From contig NC_018014.1 of assembly GCF_000265425.1 (NCBI RefSeq), positions 4,588,001 through 4,652,000 of the forward strand: DNA of 64,000 bases. The letters are read 5' to 3'. The DNA comes from Terriglobus roseus DSM 18391. Lineage in GTDB: Bacteria > Acidobacteriota > Terriglobia > Terriglobales > Acidobacteriaceae. The notes under the pieces were generated by a model. The model saw nothing but the letters and a program-made list of their open reading frames with translations, did not search any database and was not told where the DNA came from. Positions 33,616 through 41,817 of the stretch are shown here, piece after piece (the first letter of the stretch is position 1; each line of letters starts with the position of its first letter). The position numbers were made by a program, and so were the translations under genes.

Positions 33616-34902
33616 TCAGTTCGCACGCGTCAGTGCGATGCGCGGTGGAAGGCCCTGCTTCATCAGCGAGATAAGACCGTTCTTTTTCGGCGCCGCCTTG
33701 ACGCGGCTGGAAGTACCAACGATGGCATCTGCCCACTTGACCATGGCCTGCGCGATCTCAGACTTTGCGCTGGGAGAGATTGGCTCGCCCAGGTTCTGGG
33801 ACCGCACCAGCTCGGGATAACAATCGGGGAGATGAATCGATACCGGCAGCTTGACCGCCTTCTCAATCTGGTCGACGTCGATGGCGTGCTGGGTCGCGGA
33901 GCGGTTCAGTACGATCTTGAGTTTCTCCGTGAACGAATCGATTGGCGCAAGTCTGTCGATGTAACGGGATAGGTCGCGCACGGAGCCAATCTCAGGACTG
34001 GCTACGACATAGAACTGCGAAGATGCCTCAAGGATGGCAACGCCGACGTCATCCACCGGCGCTACACTGTCGATGACCACGTAGTCATACTCAGTGCGAA
34101 GAAATGCCAGGGTGCGTGTTATCGCCTCTGCCGTCAGTGGAGTTCCTCGACCACTGACATCCGGCGACGAAAGTACATCGAGGCCGCTGGGGTGATGCCC
34201 AACGAATCCCCGCAACAACTCACTATCAAGCCGATTAAAATTTCGTACCACTTCGCTGAAGCGGCATCGGCTGCCGTCCATGCCGAGGTAGACACAGACG
34301 TGGCCGAGTTCCGCATGTTGATCTATCAATAGTGTCCGCTTGTTATGGCTTTGCACCAGGAACATTGCCAGGTGGACTGCAAGCGTGGTCGTTCCCACGC
34401 CGCCCTTCGTGCCGAAGAGCGGCAGGATCGAGCCCTGCGGCATCGCCTGCATGCCCTCTGCATTCAGCCATCGTGTCTCAAGGCGGTCGAGCAACTCGTT
34501 CAGTGCAGAGGAGGCAGGATCAGAGAGAAACTCGCTGCAGCCGGACCGCATGGCAGCTAGCATTAATTCGGGGTTGAGCGATGCGCCAACCGCTACCACC
34601 GTGATCCGGCCCGCGAATGTCTGTGAGAGGTACCTTGCTGCTTCCGATGCCTGCGCGGTCGAACTGTCAAAGTCCACGAGCGCCACATAGACACTGGAAG
34701 ATCTCAGGCCCGTGCCAAATGCGGGACGACGTGCGCTCGAGACGTAATCTTTGTGGTGCGAGTAAGAAGCATCCCAATTCTTGTGGGCGATTGCTTCTTC
34801 CACAAGGTGAGCGGTCCTGGTCTCCATGGCCACGGTGAGTACCACGACGGAGAGCCCATCGGCGTTGTAAGTTGTGTGGGACAACGAATGATCTCCTGTC
34901 AT
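33616..34902 (-). CDS. tadZ: Tad pilus localisation ATPase TadZ/CpaE
   Basis: This 428-residue protein has a receiver-like N-terminal domain (about 15-140, without the usual phosphoacceptor set) and a MinD/ParA-type ATPase domain with a deviant Walker A KGGVGTT (166-172) and YDYVVIDSVAPVDDVG. TadZ/CpaE proteins place the Tad machine at the cell pole. AGGAG lies 4 nt before the ATG; the cpaC stop is 7 nt upstream. Confidence 0.9.
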   Translation of the reverse strand: MTGDHSLSHTTYNADGLSVVVLTVAMETRTAHLVEEAIAHKNWDASYSHHKDYVSSARRPAFGTGLRSSSVYVALVDFDSSTAQASEAARYLSQTFAGRITVVAVGASLNPELMLAAMRSGCSEFLSDPASSALNELLDRLETRWLNAEGMQAMPQGSILPLFGTKGGVGTTTLAVHLAMFLVQSHNKRTLLIDQHAELGHVCVYLGMDGSRCRFSEVVRNFNRLDSELLRGFVGHHPSGLDVLSSPDVSGRGTPLTAEAITRTLAFLRTEYDYVVIDSVAPVDDVGVAILEASSQFYVVASPEIGSVRDLSRYIDRLAPIDSFTEKLKIVLNRSATQHAIDVDQIEKAVKLPVSIHLPDCYPELVRSQNLGEPISPSAKSEIAQAMVKWADAIVGTSSRVKAAPKKNGLISLMKQGLPPRIALTRAN

Positions 34903-34909
34903 AACGCTC

Positions 34910-36325
34910 CTAACTCTTCGGCTTTATCTTTGGCATTGCCTGGTCGAATTCTTTTTCGTCGAGCACGGGTACGGGCGACTTTGGTTCTTCCCACGTCGAT
35001 GTGCCGGACATGGGATCCACGATCTCCGGCGTGACGAGGACGAGAATCTCAGTGGTCGATCGCTTGATGTCTTTCGACTTGAAGAGCGCACCCAGTACCG
35101 GCACGCTGGCGATCCCCGGCGTCTTACCTAGCTGGTCTGTTGTCCGCTTATCCAGTAGGCCGGAGATCGCAAAGCTCTGACCGCTACGAAGTACCACCTG
35201 CGTCTCTGCACGGCGCGTGGAGATGGCTGGAATGGTGTACCCGCTAATCTGCACCGCATTGGTGTAGTCCAGGGCACTTACTTCCGGCGCAACCTTCAAT
35301 TGGATGCTGCCGTCCGGATTCACAACAGGAAGAAATTCCAGGCGCACACCATAAGGCCGGAACTGAATGGTGATGGAAGTGAGCCCGCCTGCACCGCCCT
35401 GAACGACGGGGAATGGAAACTCACCGCCTGCAAGGAAGTTCGCCTTCTCGCCGCTCAGCGTTGTGATGGTTGGTTCGGCAAGGATCTGGAGCACCTGGCG
35501 CGATGCAAGATCCTGCAGGGTGGCTCCCACGTTGAACTGCGAACTGTAGAGCAGGAAATTCAATGGGTTGGTAACTGAAACCGTCTTATTGCCCACAGAC
35601 GAACTGCTCGCGCTGGCGCTACCCGCAGAACCGGTGGTCGACGCATTGAGGTTTGTCGGGAACTGTGTCGTGGTCGTCTGAGCCAGGTTGTTGCCGCCAG
35701 CACTGAAGAAGTTGAAGGCAAACTGATCCAGCTTGGAGCGATCGACTTCAACGATGCGCACCTTCAGGCGTACCTGCTTGATGGTGGAGGAATTGACGAC
35801 GAGCGTGTTCGACACGTCCTTGGAATAAAGACCTGCCATCTTGTAAGCGGCGTCATACAGACCGGCCGTGCTGACGCTGCCGGTAAGTACAACGCGCCCC
35901 TCTTCCGCCTGGACGTGAATGTCTTCAGTCGGCATCGCGCCCTTGATGGATTTGCGCAGGGTGTCGGTATCGATGTCGGAGGAGAAAAGGTAGGTCTGCG
36001 ATCCGCCCTCTTCATCCCATAACGCGACCGAACTGATGCCCGGCTGCTTCGAGGTCAACAGCACTTCATTCGGGCTTGCGGTGTAGGCGTAGAGCACAGC
36101 TGGATTGGTGACGTACACCTTCGCAAGTCGATGGGCCGTGCGCAGCGAGACCGATCGCCCGACGGTGATGTGCTGCATGTCACCGGAGAAGTTGCTGCTG
36201 GTAAAGGCTGCATCATTTGCAGGAGATGCAACCACGACGGGCTGCTGCCCCACGCACGCAAGGGCGCCGCAAAGACCGACGTGCATGGCTGCCGTGAGAC
36301 GCATGGGATGGAAGGCTTTACCCAT
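34910..36325 (-). CDS. cpaC: Tad outer-membrane secretin RcpA/CpaC
   Basis: This 471-residue protein has a signal peptide (MRLTAAMHVGLCGALACVG region), an N-terminal pilus-assembly domain (ITVGRSVSLRTAHRLAKVYV), a BON-like domain (EDIHVQAEEGRVVLTGSVST) and a C-terminal secretin domain (ILAEPTITTLSGEKANFLAGGEFPFPV ... ISGLLDKRTTDQLGKTPGIASVPVLGALF). It forms the outer-membrane pore for Flp pili. Its ATG overlaps the cpaB stop by one base (ATGA). Confidence 0.92.
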   Translation of the reverse strand: MGKAFHPMRLTAAMHVGLCGALACVGQQPVVVASPANDAAFTSSNFSGDMQHITVGRSVSLRTAHRLAKVYVTNPAVLYAYTASPNEVLLTSKQPGISSVALWDEEGGSQTYLFSSDIDTDTLRKSIKGAMPTEDIHVQAEEGRVVLTGSVSTAGLYDAAYKMAGLYSKDVSNTLVVNSSTIKQVRLKVRIVEVDRSKLDQFAFNFFSAGGNNLAQTTTTQFPTNLNASTTGSAGSASASSSSVGNKTVSVTNPLNFLLYSSQFNVGATLQDLASRQVLQILAEPTITTLSGEKANFLAGGEFPFPVVQGGAGGLTSITIQFRPYGVRLEFLPVVNPDGSIQLKVAPEVSALDYTNAVQISGYTIPAISTRRAETQVVLRSGQSFAISGLLDKRTTDQLGKTPGIASVPVLGALFKSKDIKRSTTEILVLVTPEIVDPMSGTSTWEEPKSPVPVLDEKEFDQAMPKIKPKS

Positions 36326-37149
36326 CAGAAGCTCTCCATGGTCTGCTTCTCACCGCGGACGACTTCAACGCGATACGGCCTCGGGCTTGCAGCCACCTTG
36401 GTGGCGGATGCTCTGACCGGCGCAGGCTTCGCAATCAGCGCCGCTACATGAACCGCCGCACCGAGCGAAGAGAGCTGGGTTGGCGGGTCGTCATGCAGCG
36501 CGTGATCGGCGCTGTTCCGAAGCACAAAATGAACGGTTCCCTGTGCGCTTGCGAGTACGACCTTCTCCGCATCTGCTGGTGTAACCAGCAGTGTGACAAC
36601 GTCCACCGTGGATGCTTTGCCATCTGGATCCGGCTGCATCTTCTGGCCAGCGGTTAGGATCTGCGCATCCTGCAGAACGGTCGATGTCACGGCATCGGGC
36701 GACGCGGGGGTGTGGAATGTGACGAGCACATCCACGCGCGTGCCGGGCAGCAGATACCCCGCCACACCAACCACCTGGTCCGACTTGAGCGAGAGTGCGC
36801 GCATACCCTGCGGGATGCGTGTTGAAAGGCCGGTACCAGCGCCCACGGCAGAAACCTGACGGTCAAGCACCGGCTCCCCTCCCGCAACGGGATACATCGC
36901 GGTGCGGCCCACAACGTCTTCCGTCTTCTGGAAGGCGCCCTTCAACGGCTGGCTGGCGGGCCAGTTCACCATGGTCAGACTTGCGGGTTCAAGTACCTGT
37001 CCTGCATCGAGATTCTTCGCGGTCGCGACATACCGCAACTGAGCGGACGATGACTCAGGTTTGGCGAAGCGTCGGCTAAGCCAGTAGGTGAAGAGCCCGG
37101 AGATGAGAAGGGCAACACACAGCGCAAGGATAAGGCGGCGAGCAATCAT
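36325..37149 (-). CDS. cpaB: Flp pilus assembly protein CpaB/RcpC
   Basis: This 274-residue protein has one N-terminal membrane helix (LILALCVALLISGLFTYWL), then a SAF domain (VATAKNLDAGQVLEPASL ... PVAGGEPVLDRQVS) and the RcpC/CpaB domain (RALSLKSDQVVGVAGYLLPGTRVDVL). It is a periplasmic component that probably contacts the secretin and peptidoglycan. It starts 2 nt after the prepilin peptidase stop and overlaps cpaC. Confidence 0.9.
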   Translation of the reverse strand: MIARRLILALCVALLISGLFTYWLSRRFAKPESSSAQLRYVATAKNLDAGQVLEPASLTMVNWPASQPLKGAFQKTEDVVGRTAMYPVAGGEPVLDRQVSAVGAGTGLSTRIPQGMRALSLKSDQVVGVAGYLLPGTRVDVLVTFHTPASPDAVTSTVLQDAQILTAGQKMQPDPDGKASTVDVVTLLVTPADAEKVVLASAQGTVHFVLRNSADHALHDDPPTQLSSLGAAVHVAALIAKPAPVRASATKVAASPRPYRVEVVRGEKQTMESF

Positions 37150-37151
37150 GG

Positions 37152-37685
37152 TCAGCCACGCCCCATCGCAACCAGGAGGCAGCCCGCAGCGATTGCGACG
37201 CCATACGGCAGACGAAGCGAAGACAGATTCCGCACGTGATGGACTTCGTGCGGCTCGAGACCTTCGTGCCTATGGTGGCTGACAAGCGTGCCTACATTCG
37301 ACAGCGTCTCTCGCAGGCGACGATGCCGCAGGGCGAGAAGGACCGCCATGACCCCGCCGGCAAGTGACGTGAGTACAAGCAGGTATGGCATGTTGGCGAA
37401 ACCGTAGAGTGTCGCTACGGCAGCCATAAGCTTGACGTCTCCACCACCCATGCCACCGGCTAGGAAGAAGGCAAAGAAAATAGCTCCTGCGACGAAGCCT
37501 GAGAGCAGAGCGGCAAGCAAGCCGCGCCAGCCATCGAAGACTACGTGCAGAACAAGGCCGACCGTAAAGGCAACCAGAACAAGGCGATTCGGGATCCTGC
37601 GGGTTGTTACATCCCAGATGGCAGCAGTAAAGGCAGCAAGGTTGGCGGCGGTCGCATACATAAGATCTCGTTCGATATGGATCAT
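37152..37685 (-). CDS. tadV: Prepilin peptidase TadV/CpaA (A24)
   Basis: This 177-residue membrane protein shows the two catalytic aspartates of A24 peptidases, in IWDVTTRRIPN and MGGGDVKLM. It lacks the N-terminal methylase domain, as usual for TadV. It would process the Flp pilin and the TadE-like pseudopilins of this operon. About five hydrophobic helices are visible. A start eight codons later (MYATAANL) is possible. A stem-loop separates it from flp. Confidence 0.9.
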   Translation of the reverse strand: MIHIERDLMYATAANLAAFTAAIWDVTTRRIPNRLVLVAFTVGLVLHVVFDGWRGLLAALLSGFVAGAIFFAFFLAGGMGGGDVKLMAAVATLYGFANMPYLLVLTSLAGGVMAVLLALRHRRLRETLSNVGTLVSHHRHEGLEPHEVHHVRNLSSLRLPYGVAIAAGCLLVAMGRG

Positions 37686-37710
37686 GGACCTGTCCGAAAG
37701 TCAGATTTTC

Positions 37711-37749
37711 CGGCAGCGCGCAGCACGGGCGGTTGCCCGTGCTCTGCCG
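37711..37749 (-). promoter_or_regulatory. Stable stem-loop between flp and the prepilin peptidase gene
   Basis: A 9-bp stem (AGCACGGGC/GCCCGTGCT, loop of 4) is extended by a 6-bp outer stem (CGGCAG/CTGCCG) across a one-sided 5-nt bulge. There is no T-run, so it probably acts as a partial terminator or as a 3'-stabiliser that keeps flp mRNA more abundant than the rest of the operon. Major pilin genes often need this. Confidence 0.5.
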
Positions 37750-37755
37750 ACAAAA

Positions 37756-37935
37756 CTAAACGCCCGTAAGCGAAGTGGTGATGGTGGTGAAGAGACCCGC
37801 AATGGTTGTGCCGAGCGTACGCAGTGTAGCGATGGCGACGAGGCCTACCAGCGACGCGATGAGGGCATACTCGATAAGGTCCTGTCCGGACTCGTCAGAA
37901 AGCAGATTCTTGAAATTAACAGTGAGGGTCTTCAT
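37756..37935 (-). CDS. flp: Flp-family type IVb major pilin
   Basis: This 59-residue prepilin starts MKTLTVNFKNLLSDESG, followed by QDLIEYALIASLVGLVAIATL. Cleavage after Gly17 leaves Glu at +5 and Tyr at +6, the Flp signature. A short Thr-rich C-terminus follows. AAAGGAAAA precedes the ATG. As first gene of the operon it should be the pilus subunit polymerised by the downstream Tad machine. The tandem operator-like site B is 146 bp upstream of the start codon. Confidence 0.93.
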   Translation of the reverse strand: MKTLTVNFKNLLSDESGQDLIEYALIASLVGLVAIATLRTLGTTIAGLFTTITTSLTGV

Positions 37936-38080
37936 GGGTTTTCCTTTGGGGTCAGGGCTCTTACGAACTTGTTACATTTGAGAGAGAAAGTCAGCAAAAC
38001 CACCTGCAGACGCTTTCAATAGTCGTGAGACTATCACTGCAAAACAGGTCAAAAATCGGCTCGACGACTTAAATGCAACA

Positions 38081-38102
38081 TTGGATATCCCCTGTGATAT
38101 CA
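38081..38102 (-). promoter_or_regulatory. Tandem GATATC operator-like element, site B
   Basis: Read on the minus strand: TGATATCA, CAGG, GGATATCC, AA. It has the same spacing and outer bases as sites A and C and points at flp. It lies in the 306-bp divergent region between flp and the GGDEF-EAL gene. Nothing else I could name is in that region except a weak 6-bp inverted repeat (ACAAGA/TCTTGT) near 38167-38185. Confidence 0.65.
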
Positions 38103-38241
38103 CGGGTCATGAAAGTCGAATTGACGCAGGAAACTCGCACGGGCGCGGCCGCAACTTAGGTTAAAAACAAGAGGTAGTTTCTTGTCTCAGGTGCCGACGG
38201 CTATTGAATTAACTTAGCCCACGTCGATAAGGATTCGCCCC

Positions 38242-40479
38242 GTGATGGATTTCCTATCCCCTTCCTTTGCGGGTTACAACGCCGCTCGAATGCTGGCAAT
38301 GCTGGTGGTGCCGACTCTGACGGCATACACCATCCTGGAATTGGCTCGGCAGGTGCAACGGTCCACTGGATCGCGCCGGGGGTTGTGGCTCGGCTGCGGC
38401 TCCCTGGCGGTTGCCATGGGTGTCTCCTGCACCATCGAACTCTCCGCGGGATACCGTATCGGCACTTCTCCCATACCTTCGCCCGATCACCTGCTGCAGG
38501 CGCTATGCTGCTGTATCGGCTGTATATTGGCACTGTTTTCCCTGAGTCGTCCAAAGGTGCCGACCGGATGGGTGATCGCCAGCAGTTTGGCGCTCGCCTT
38601 TGGATTCACTGCTGTGGACGATGTCTCCGGCCTCTTCCGCACGCATCGAGACCTCGCGGAGTATGAGGCTTCCGGTCTGAGCTTCCTGGTGGCCGCCGCT
38701 GCCTCGTATCTTTTTTTGAAGATTGGCGCCCTTGCCAAGCTTCAGCAGATGTCATCTCCCGTCCGCAAACTGGGAGCGACGATGGCCATGGGCCTGCTTA
38801 TGGCAGGTTGTCTTGTATTTACGTTCCAAACGGACAAGTCGGTTGCGCTGGTGGGCACGGAAGACTTTCTGGCAGGCGGCTTTCCACTCACAGCGTTATG
38901 CCTGGGTACGATTAGCGTGCTGGTAATTGCACTGGGCGCTACGAGCGTCAGCAGGCAGACCTTCCTCCTGACTAAGGAATTGCAGAGCAGCCTGGATCAA
39001 CAGCGCATGCGTGATGTGATCGTCGATCAACGCGTGACGCGGCTGCAGAACGAAGCACTGCTGCAGGAGATGCAGGAACGGCAGAGTGCCGAAGGGCAAC
39101 TGCTGTTCGCGGCATTTCACGATAGCCTTACCGGTCTTGAGAATCGTAGCTCAGTCTCGCTCAAATTGGAGGACCTGCTGCCGACGCGGCAGCGACAGCA
39201 ATCACGTCCCTGGGCCCTTCTCTTGAATCTGGATGACCTTAAGGGCGTGAACGACCTGGTCGGTCGATGCGCCGGCGACATGGTCCTGCAGGAAGTTGCG
39301 AAGCGACTGGCCCGCTTCACCCTGGAAGAGGATGTACTTGCCCGCGTTGGTGGCGATGAATTCCTGCTGCTGTCGAAACACATCCCCACGGTGGAGCAGG
39401 CGCTTCGCAAAGCGCACCTGATGCTATCCAGCGTGGAAGAGCAGATCGCTGCAGCAGGTGTGGTTGTGAATCTCTCCGCGAGCATTGGTTTGTGTGAGGT
39501 GGGCACCAGCCAGCACAACTCGGAGGACGTCTTCCGCGATGCCGACACTGCTGTGCAGGTCGCGAAGCGTGAGGGCGGCGGCCGATGCAAGCTGTTCGTC
39601 TCAACCATGCGTGATGACGTGCTCGAGGCGCAACGGAAGAAGATGGAATTGAAGTCTGCCGTTGAGCTGAAAGAGTTTGTTCTCTACTATCAGCCGTTTG
39701 TCGACATGCGTGATCGCAGTATCTATGGTGTCGAGGCACTAATCCGGTGGAATCATCCAACTAAAGGCCTGGTCGGACCGGGCAGTTTCATTCCGCTTGC
39801 GGAAGAGACCGGACAGATTCTCGCCATCGGACTCTGGGCGCTGCACCAGGCCTGCCGCGAGTTTGCGGTCCTACAGGCGAACTCTTCAAGAGACTTGCTC
39901 GTCTCCGTCAACGTATCGCCGCGGCAGCTCTTCGAGACACCCTTTCTGAAGATCCTTCAGGACGTTCTGGATGACACTGGCATGCCGCCGTCGCAGCTTC
40001 AGCTTGAGATCACAGAAAGCATTTTCATCAAGGATGCCACGTCGATCGGCTCGCTGTTGCATGATATCCGTGCCCTCGGCGTTAAGGTGGCGTTCGATGA
40101 CTTTGGCACAGGCTACTCCTCGCTGAGTTATCTGACGCGTTATCCGATCGACACCTTGAAGGTGGACCAGTCGTTCGTGCGTGCCATGAACCTGAGTGAA
40201 GGTGGAACGAACCTGATCCTGTTCATCGTCGCTCTTGCGCATGAATTCAAGATGTCGGTAACGGCTGAGGGCGTGGAGGAAATCGAACACGAGAGTGCGC
40301 TGCTGAAGCAGGGATGCATGCACGCTCAGGGCTATCTCTACAGCCGACCCGTCCCACTGGACGCGATGATCAGCCTGCTGCGGACCGGCCTGGCGCTCAG
40401 CAAGGCTCCGAAATCGATGTCGGCTACCGCAAGCAGGCTTCTGCTGGTGGGCGGCGTGGCAGCCCTTCCCACGCCTTAA
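38242..40479 (+). CDS. Membrane GGDEF-EAL protein, probable c-di-GMP phosphodiesterase
   Basis: This 745-residue protein has seven hydrophobic helices in about residues 12-245 that recall an MHYT-type sensor without its Met-His-Tyr-Thr motifs. A coiled linker follows, then GGDEF (370-374) and EAL (E498) domains. The GGDEF active motif is intact but the I-site arginine is missing (LEED). The EAL domain keeps EALIRW, NVSPRQL, EITES, DDFGTGYSS, KVDQSF and GVEE, so hydrolysis of c-di-GMP is likely. The start is the GTG at 38242 or the ATG one codon later, with AAGGA upstream. It is divergent from flp across site B, which links c-di-GMP turnover to pilus control. Confidence 0.9.
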   Translation: MMDFLSPSFAGYNAARMLAMLVVPTLTAYTILELARQVQRSTGSRRGLWLGCGSLAVAMGVSCTIELSAGYRIGTSPIPSPDHLLQALCCCIGCILALFSLSRPKVPTGWVIASSLALAFGFTAVDDVSGLFRTHRDLAEYEASGLSFLVAAAASYLFLKIGALAKLQQMSSPVRKLGATMAMGLLMAGCLVFTFQTDKSVALVGTEDFLAGGFPLTALCLGTISVLVIALGATSVSRQTFLLTKELQSSLDQQRMRDVIVDQRVTRLQNEALLQEMQERQSAEGQLLFAAFHDSLTGLENRSSVSLKLEDLLPTRQRQQSRPWALLLNLDDLKGVNDLVGRCAGDMVLQEVAKRLARFTLEEDVLARVGGDEFLLLSKHIPTVEQALRKAHLMLSSVEEQIAAAGVVVNLSASIGLCEVGTSQHNSEDVFRDADTAVQVAKREGGGRCKLFVSTMRDDVLEAQRKKMELKSAVELKEFVLYYQPFVDMRDRSIYGVEALIRWNHPTKGLVGPGSFIPLAEETGQILAIGLWALHQACREFAVLQANSSRDLLVSVNVSPRQLFETPFLKILQDVLDDTGMPPSQLQLEITESIFIKDATSIGSLLHDIRALGVKVAFDDFGTGYSSLSYLTRYPIDTLKVDQSFVRAMNLSEGGTNLILFIVALAHEFKMSVTAEGVEEIEHESALLKQGCMHAQGYLYSRPVPLDAMISLLRTGLALSKAPKSMSATASRLLLVGGVAALPTP

Positions 40480-40549
40480 TCGTAGTGCTTTCGAACCGTT
40501 CCATGAGGCTGCAGGCGATGCCGGCATCCTGCGACAGCCGACCCCGGAA

Positions 40550-40588
40550 AACAAAAATACACCGCATCCCTGGGATGGAATGCGGTGT
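40550..40588 (-). terminator. Intrinsic terminator of the OmpA-like gene
   Basis: On the minus strand ACACCGCAT pairs with ATGCGGTGT across a 12-nt loop, followed by ATTTTTGTTTT. It lies about 60 bp after the OmpA-like stop. Confidence 0.75.
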
Positions 40589-40646
40589 CGGAAAGTCATT
40601 CAGATGAACCTGATTGGCGCAGCCGCATGCCTTATGCGGCTACTGC

Positions 40647-41765
40647 TTAACGGTCGGGTGACGCTACCTTCGGCATGAAGGCTGCTCGCCGATTGAGCTG
40701 GAAGCAGGCTTCGTCTTCCGCGGTACAAACCTGCTTCTCCTTGCCGTAGCTGATGGTGTCGACGCGGTCGGGTGTGACTCCGTTCAGAATTAGGGCATCG
40801 CGGGCTGCGGTCGCGCGCTTCTCTCCAAGTGCGAGGTTGTAGTCGGCACTTCCCCGCTCATCGGAATACCCGCCGACCAACACCTTCACTGCCGGGTGCA
40901 GCTTCAGGAAGGCTGCGGCCTCCTGCACGGCCTGTTGCGCATCGGGGCGCAGCGCGTAGCTGTCGTAGTCGAAGAGCGCGTCCTTGATGTTCTCGTGGAA
41001 GGCTGCTTCGCTTACGGGAGAGTTGTCCACAGCAGCGGCCGGTGCCGGGGGAGGTGGTGGCGGCGGGGCAGGTGCTGCAGCGGTGGCCGGCGGTGGCGGC
41101 TTCAATGCCTGCATGTCCATGTCATGCATCGCCCGGTTCGCATCACGGCGCTGATTGCCGGGATCCGGTGTCCATGTCTTAGTGCGCAGATGAAGGACCA
41201 GGCCCGCGCCGATCACTAAGTGACTCTGCGAATTATTCGCTGCGTTGGGAAATCCGGTGTGGAGATAGTTCACTTCCACGACTCGGACCGCGAGTCGATG
41301 TGTCAGTGCGTAATCAAAACCTCCGCCAAGCTTGTACGCAAAGCTGTTGGCAGAAGTACTGTACGTTGTGTTGGTTGGAAAGTAAGAGTCGCTGCCATGT
41401 GCCGCACCGAAGAGACCATGTGCAAAGGTCTCGATGCGGCGGCCGTGCAGAACGACCTGGGGGCCACCCATGTAAGTGAGCAGCGTCAGGTTCTGGCCCA
41501 GCGCGCCGATGGTGTTGGCGTGGGCGCCTCCAACATCGACGACGGCACGAAGCCAGTAGCGAAGGGTGACGCCGCCCTGGATGGAACCGCCATTCAGACT
41601 GAAGCAGTCACAGCCGGCGGGCGGAGCATTGGCGCGGATGTAGTTGTACTCCCCCGCCAGTGTGAAGCGGGGGACGGTGGGTGCTGGATCGTAGGCCCCC
41701 ACCTGCGCGTGCGCAAGTGGGAGGCCGAAGAGAACCATTAGCAGTGGAGCAGTGATCGAACGCAT
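40647..41765 (-). CDS. OmpA-family outer-membrane protein with beta-barrel and Pal-like domain
   Basis: This 372-residue protein has a signal peptide (LLMVLFGLPLAHAQ), an N-terminal eight-stranded-type barrel region (FTLAGEYNYIRAN ... YALTHRLAVRVVEVNYL), a proline-rich linker (about 225-250), and an OmpA/Pal peptidoglycan-binding domain. That domain contains DYDSYALRPDAQ, VLVGGYSDERGSADYNLALGEKRA and RVDTISYGKEKQ. It should anchor the outer membrane to the wall. It follows the giant Ig-repeat gene by 52 bp on the same strand with no strong terminator between, so the two are probably co-transcribed. Two extra cysteine-containing stretches (CDCF, CTAEDEAC) are present. Confidence 0.87.
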   Translation of the reverse strand: MRSITAPLLMVLFGLPLAHAQVGAYDPAPTVPRFTLAGEYNYIRANAPPAGCDCFSLNGGSIQGGVTLRYWLRAVVDVGGAHANTIGALGQNLTLLTYMGGPQVVLHGRRIETFAHGLFGAAHGSDSYFPTNTTYSTSANSFAYKLGGGFDYALTHRLAVRVVEVNYLHTGFPNAANNSQSHLVIGAGLVLHLRTKTWTPDPGNQRRDANRAMHDMDMQALKPPPPATAAAPAPPPPPPPAPAAAVDNSPVSEAAFHENIKDALFDYDSYALRPDAQQAVQEAAAFLKLHPAVKVLVGGYSDERGSADYNLALGEKRATAARDALILNGVTPDRVDTISYGKEKQVCTAEDEACFQLNRRAAFMPKVASPDR

Positions 41766-41817
41766 GACTTATACCTTTCCCTTGCCGGGTGATTGCCCGG
41801 TCGTGCGGCTTGCCGCG

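Noticed and set aside
32539..33972. 477-codon open frame opposite tadA/tadZ
   Set aside because: Ser/Arg-rich, with no ribosome site or motif; the minus-strand frames are clear Tad ATPases.
36985..37000. GGTTCAAGT reminiscent of a tRNA T-arm
   Set aside because: It lies within cpaB codons, with no cloverleaf or acceptor pairing around it.
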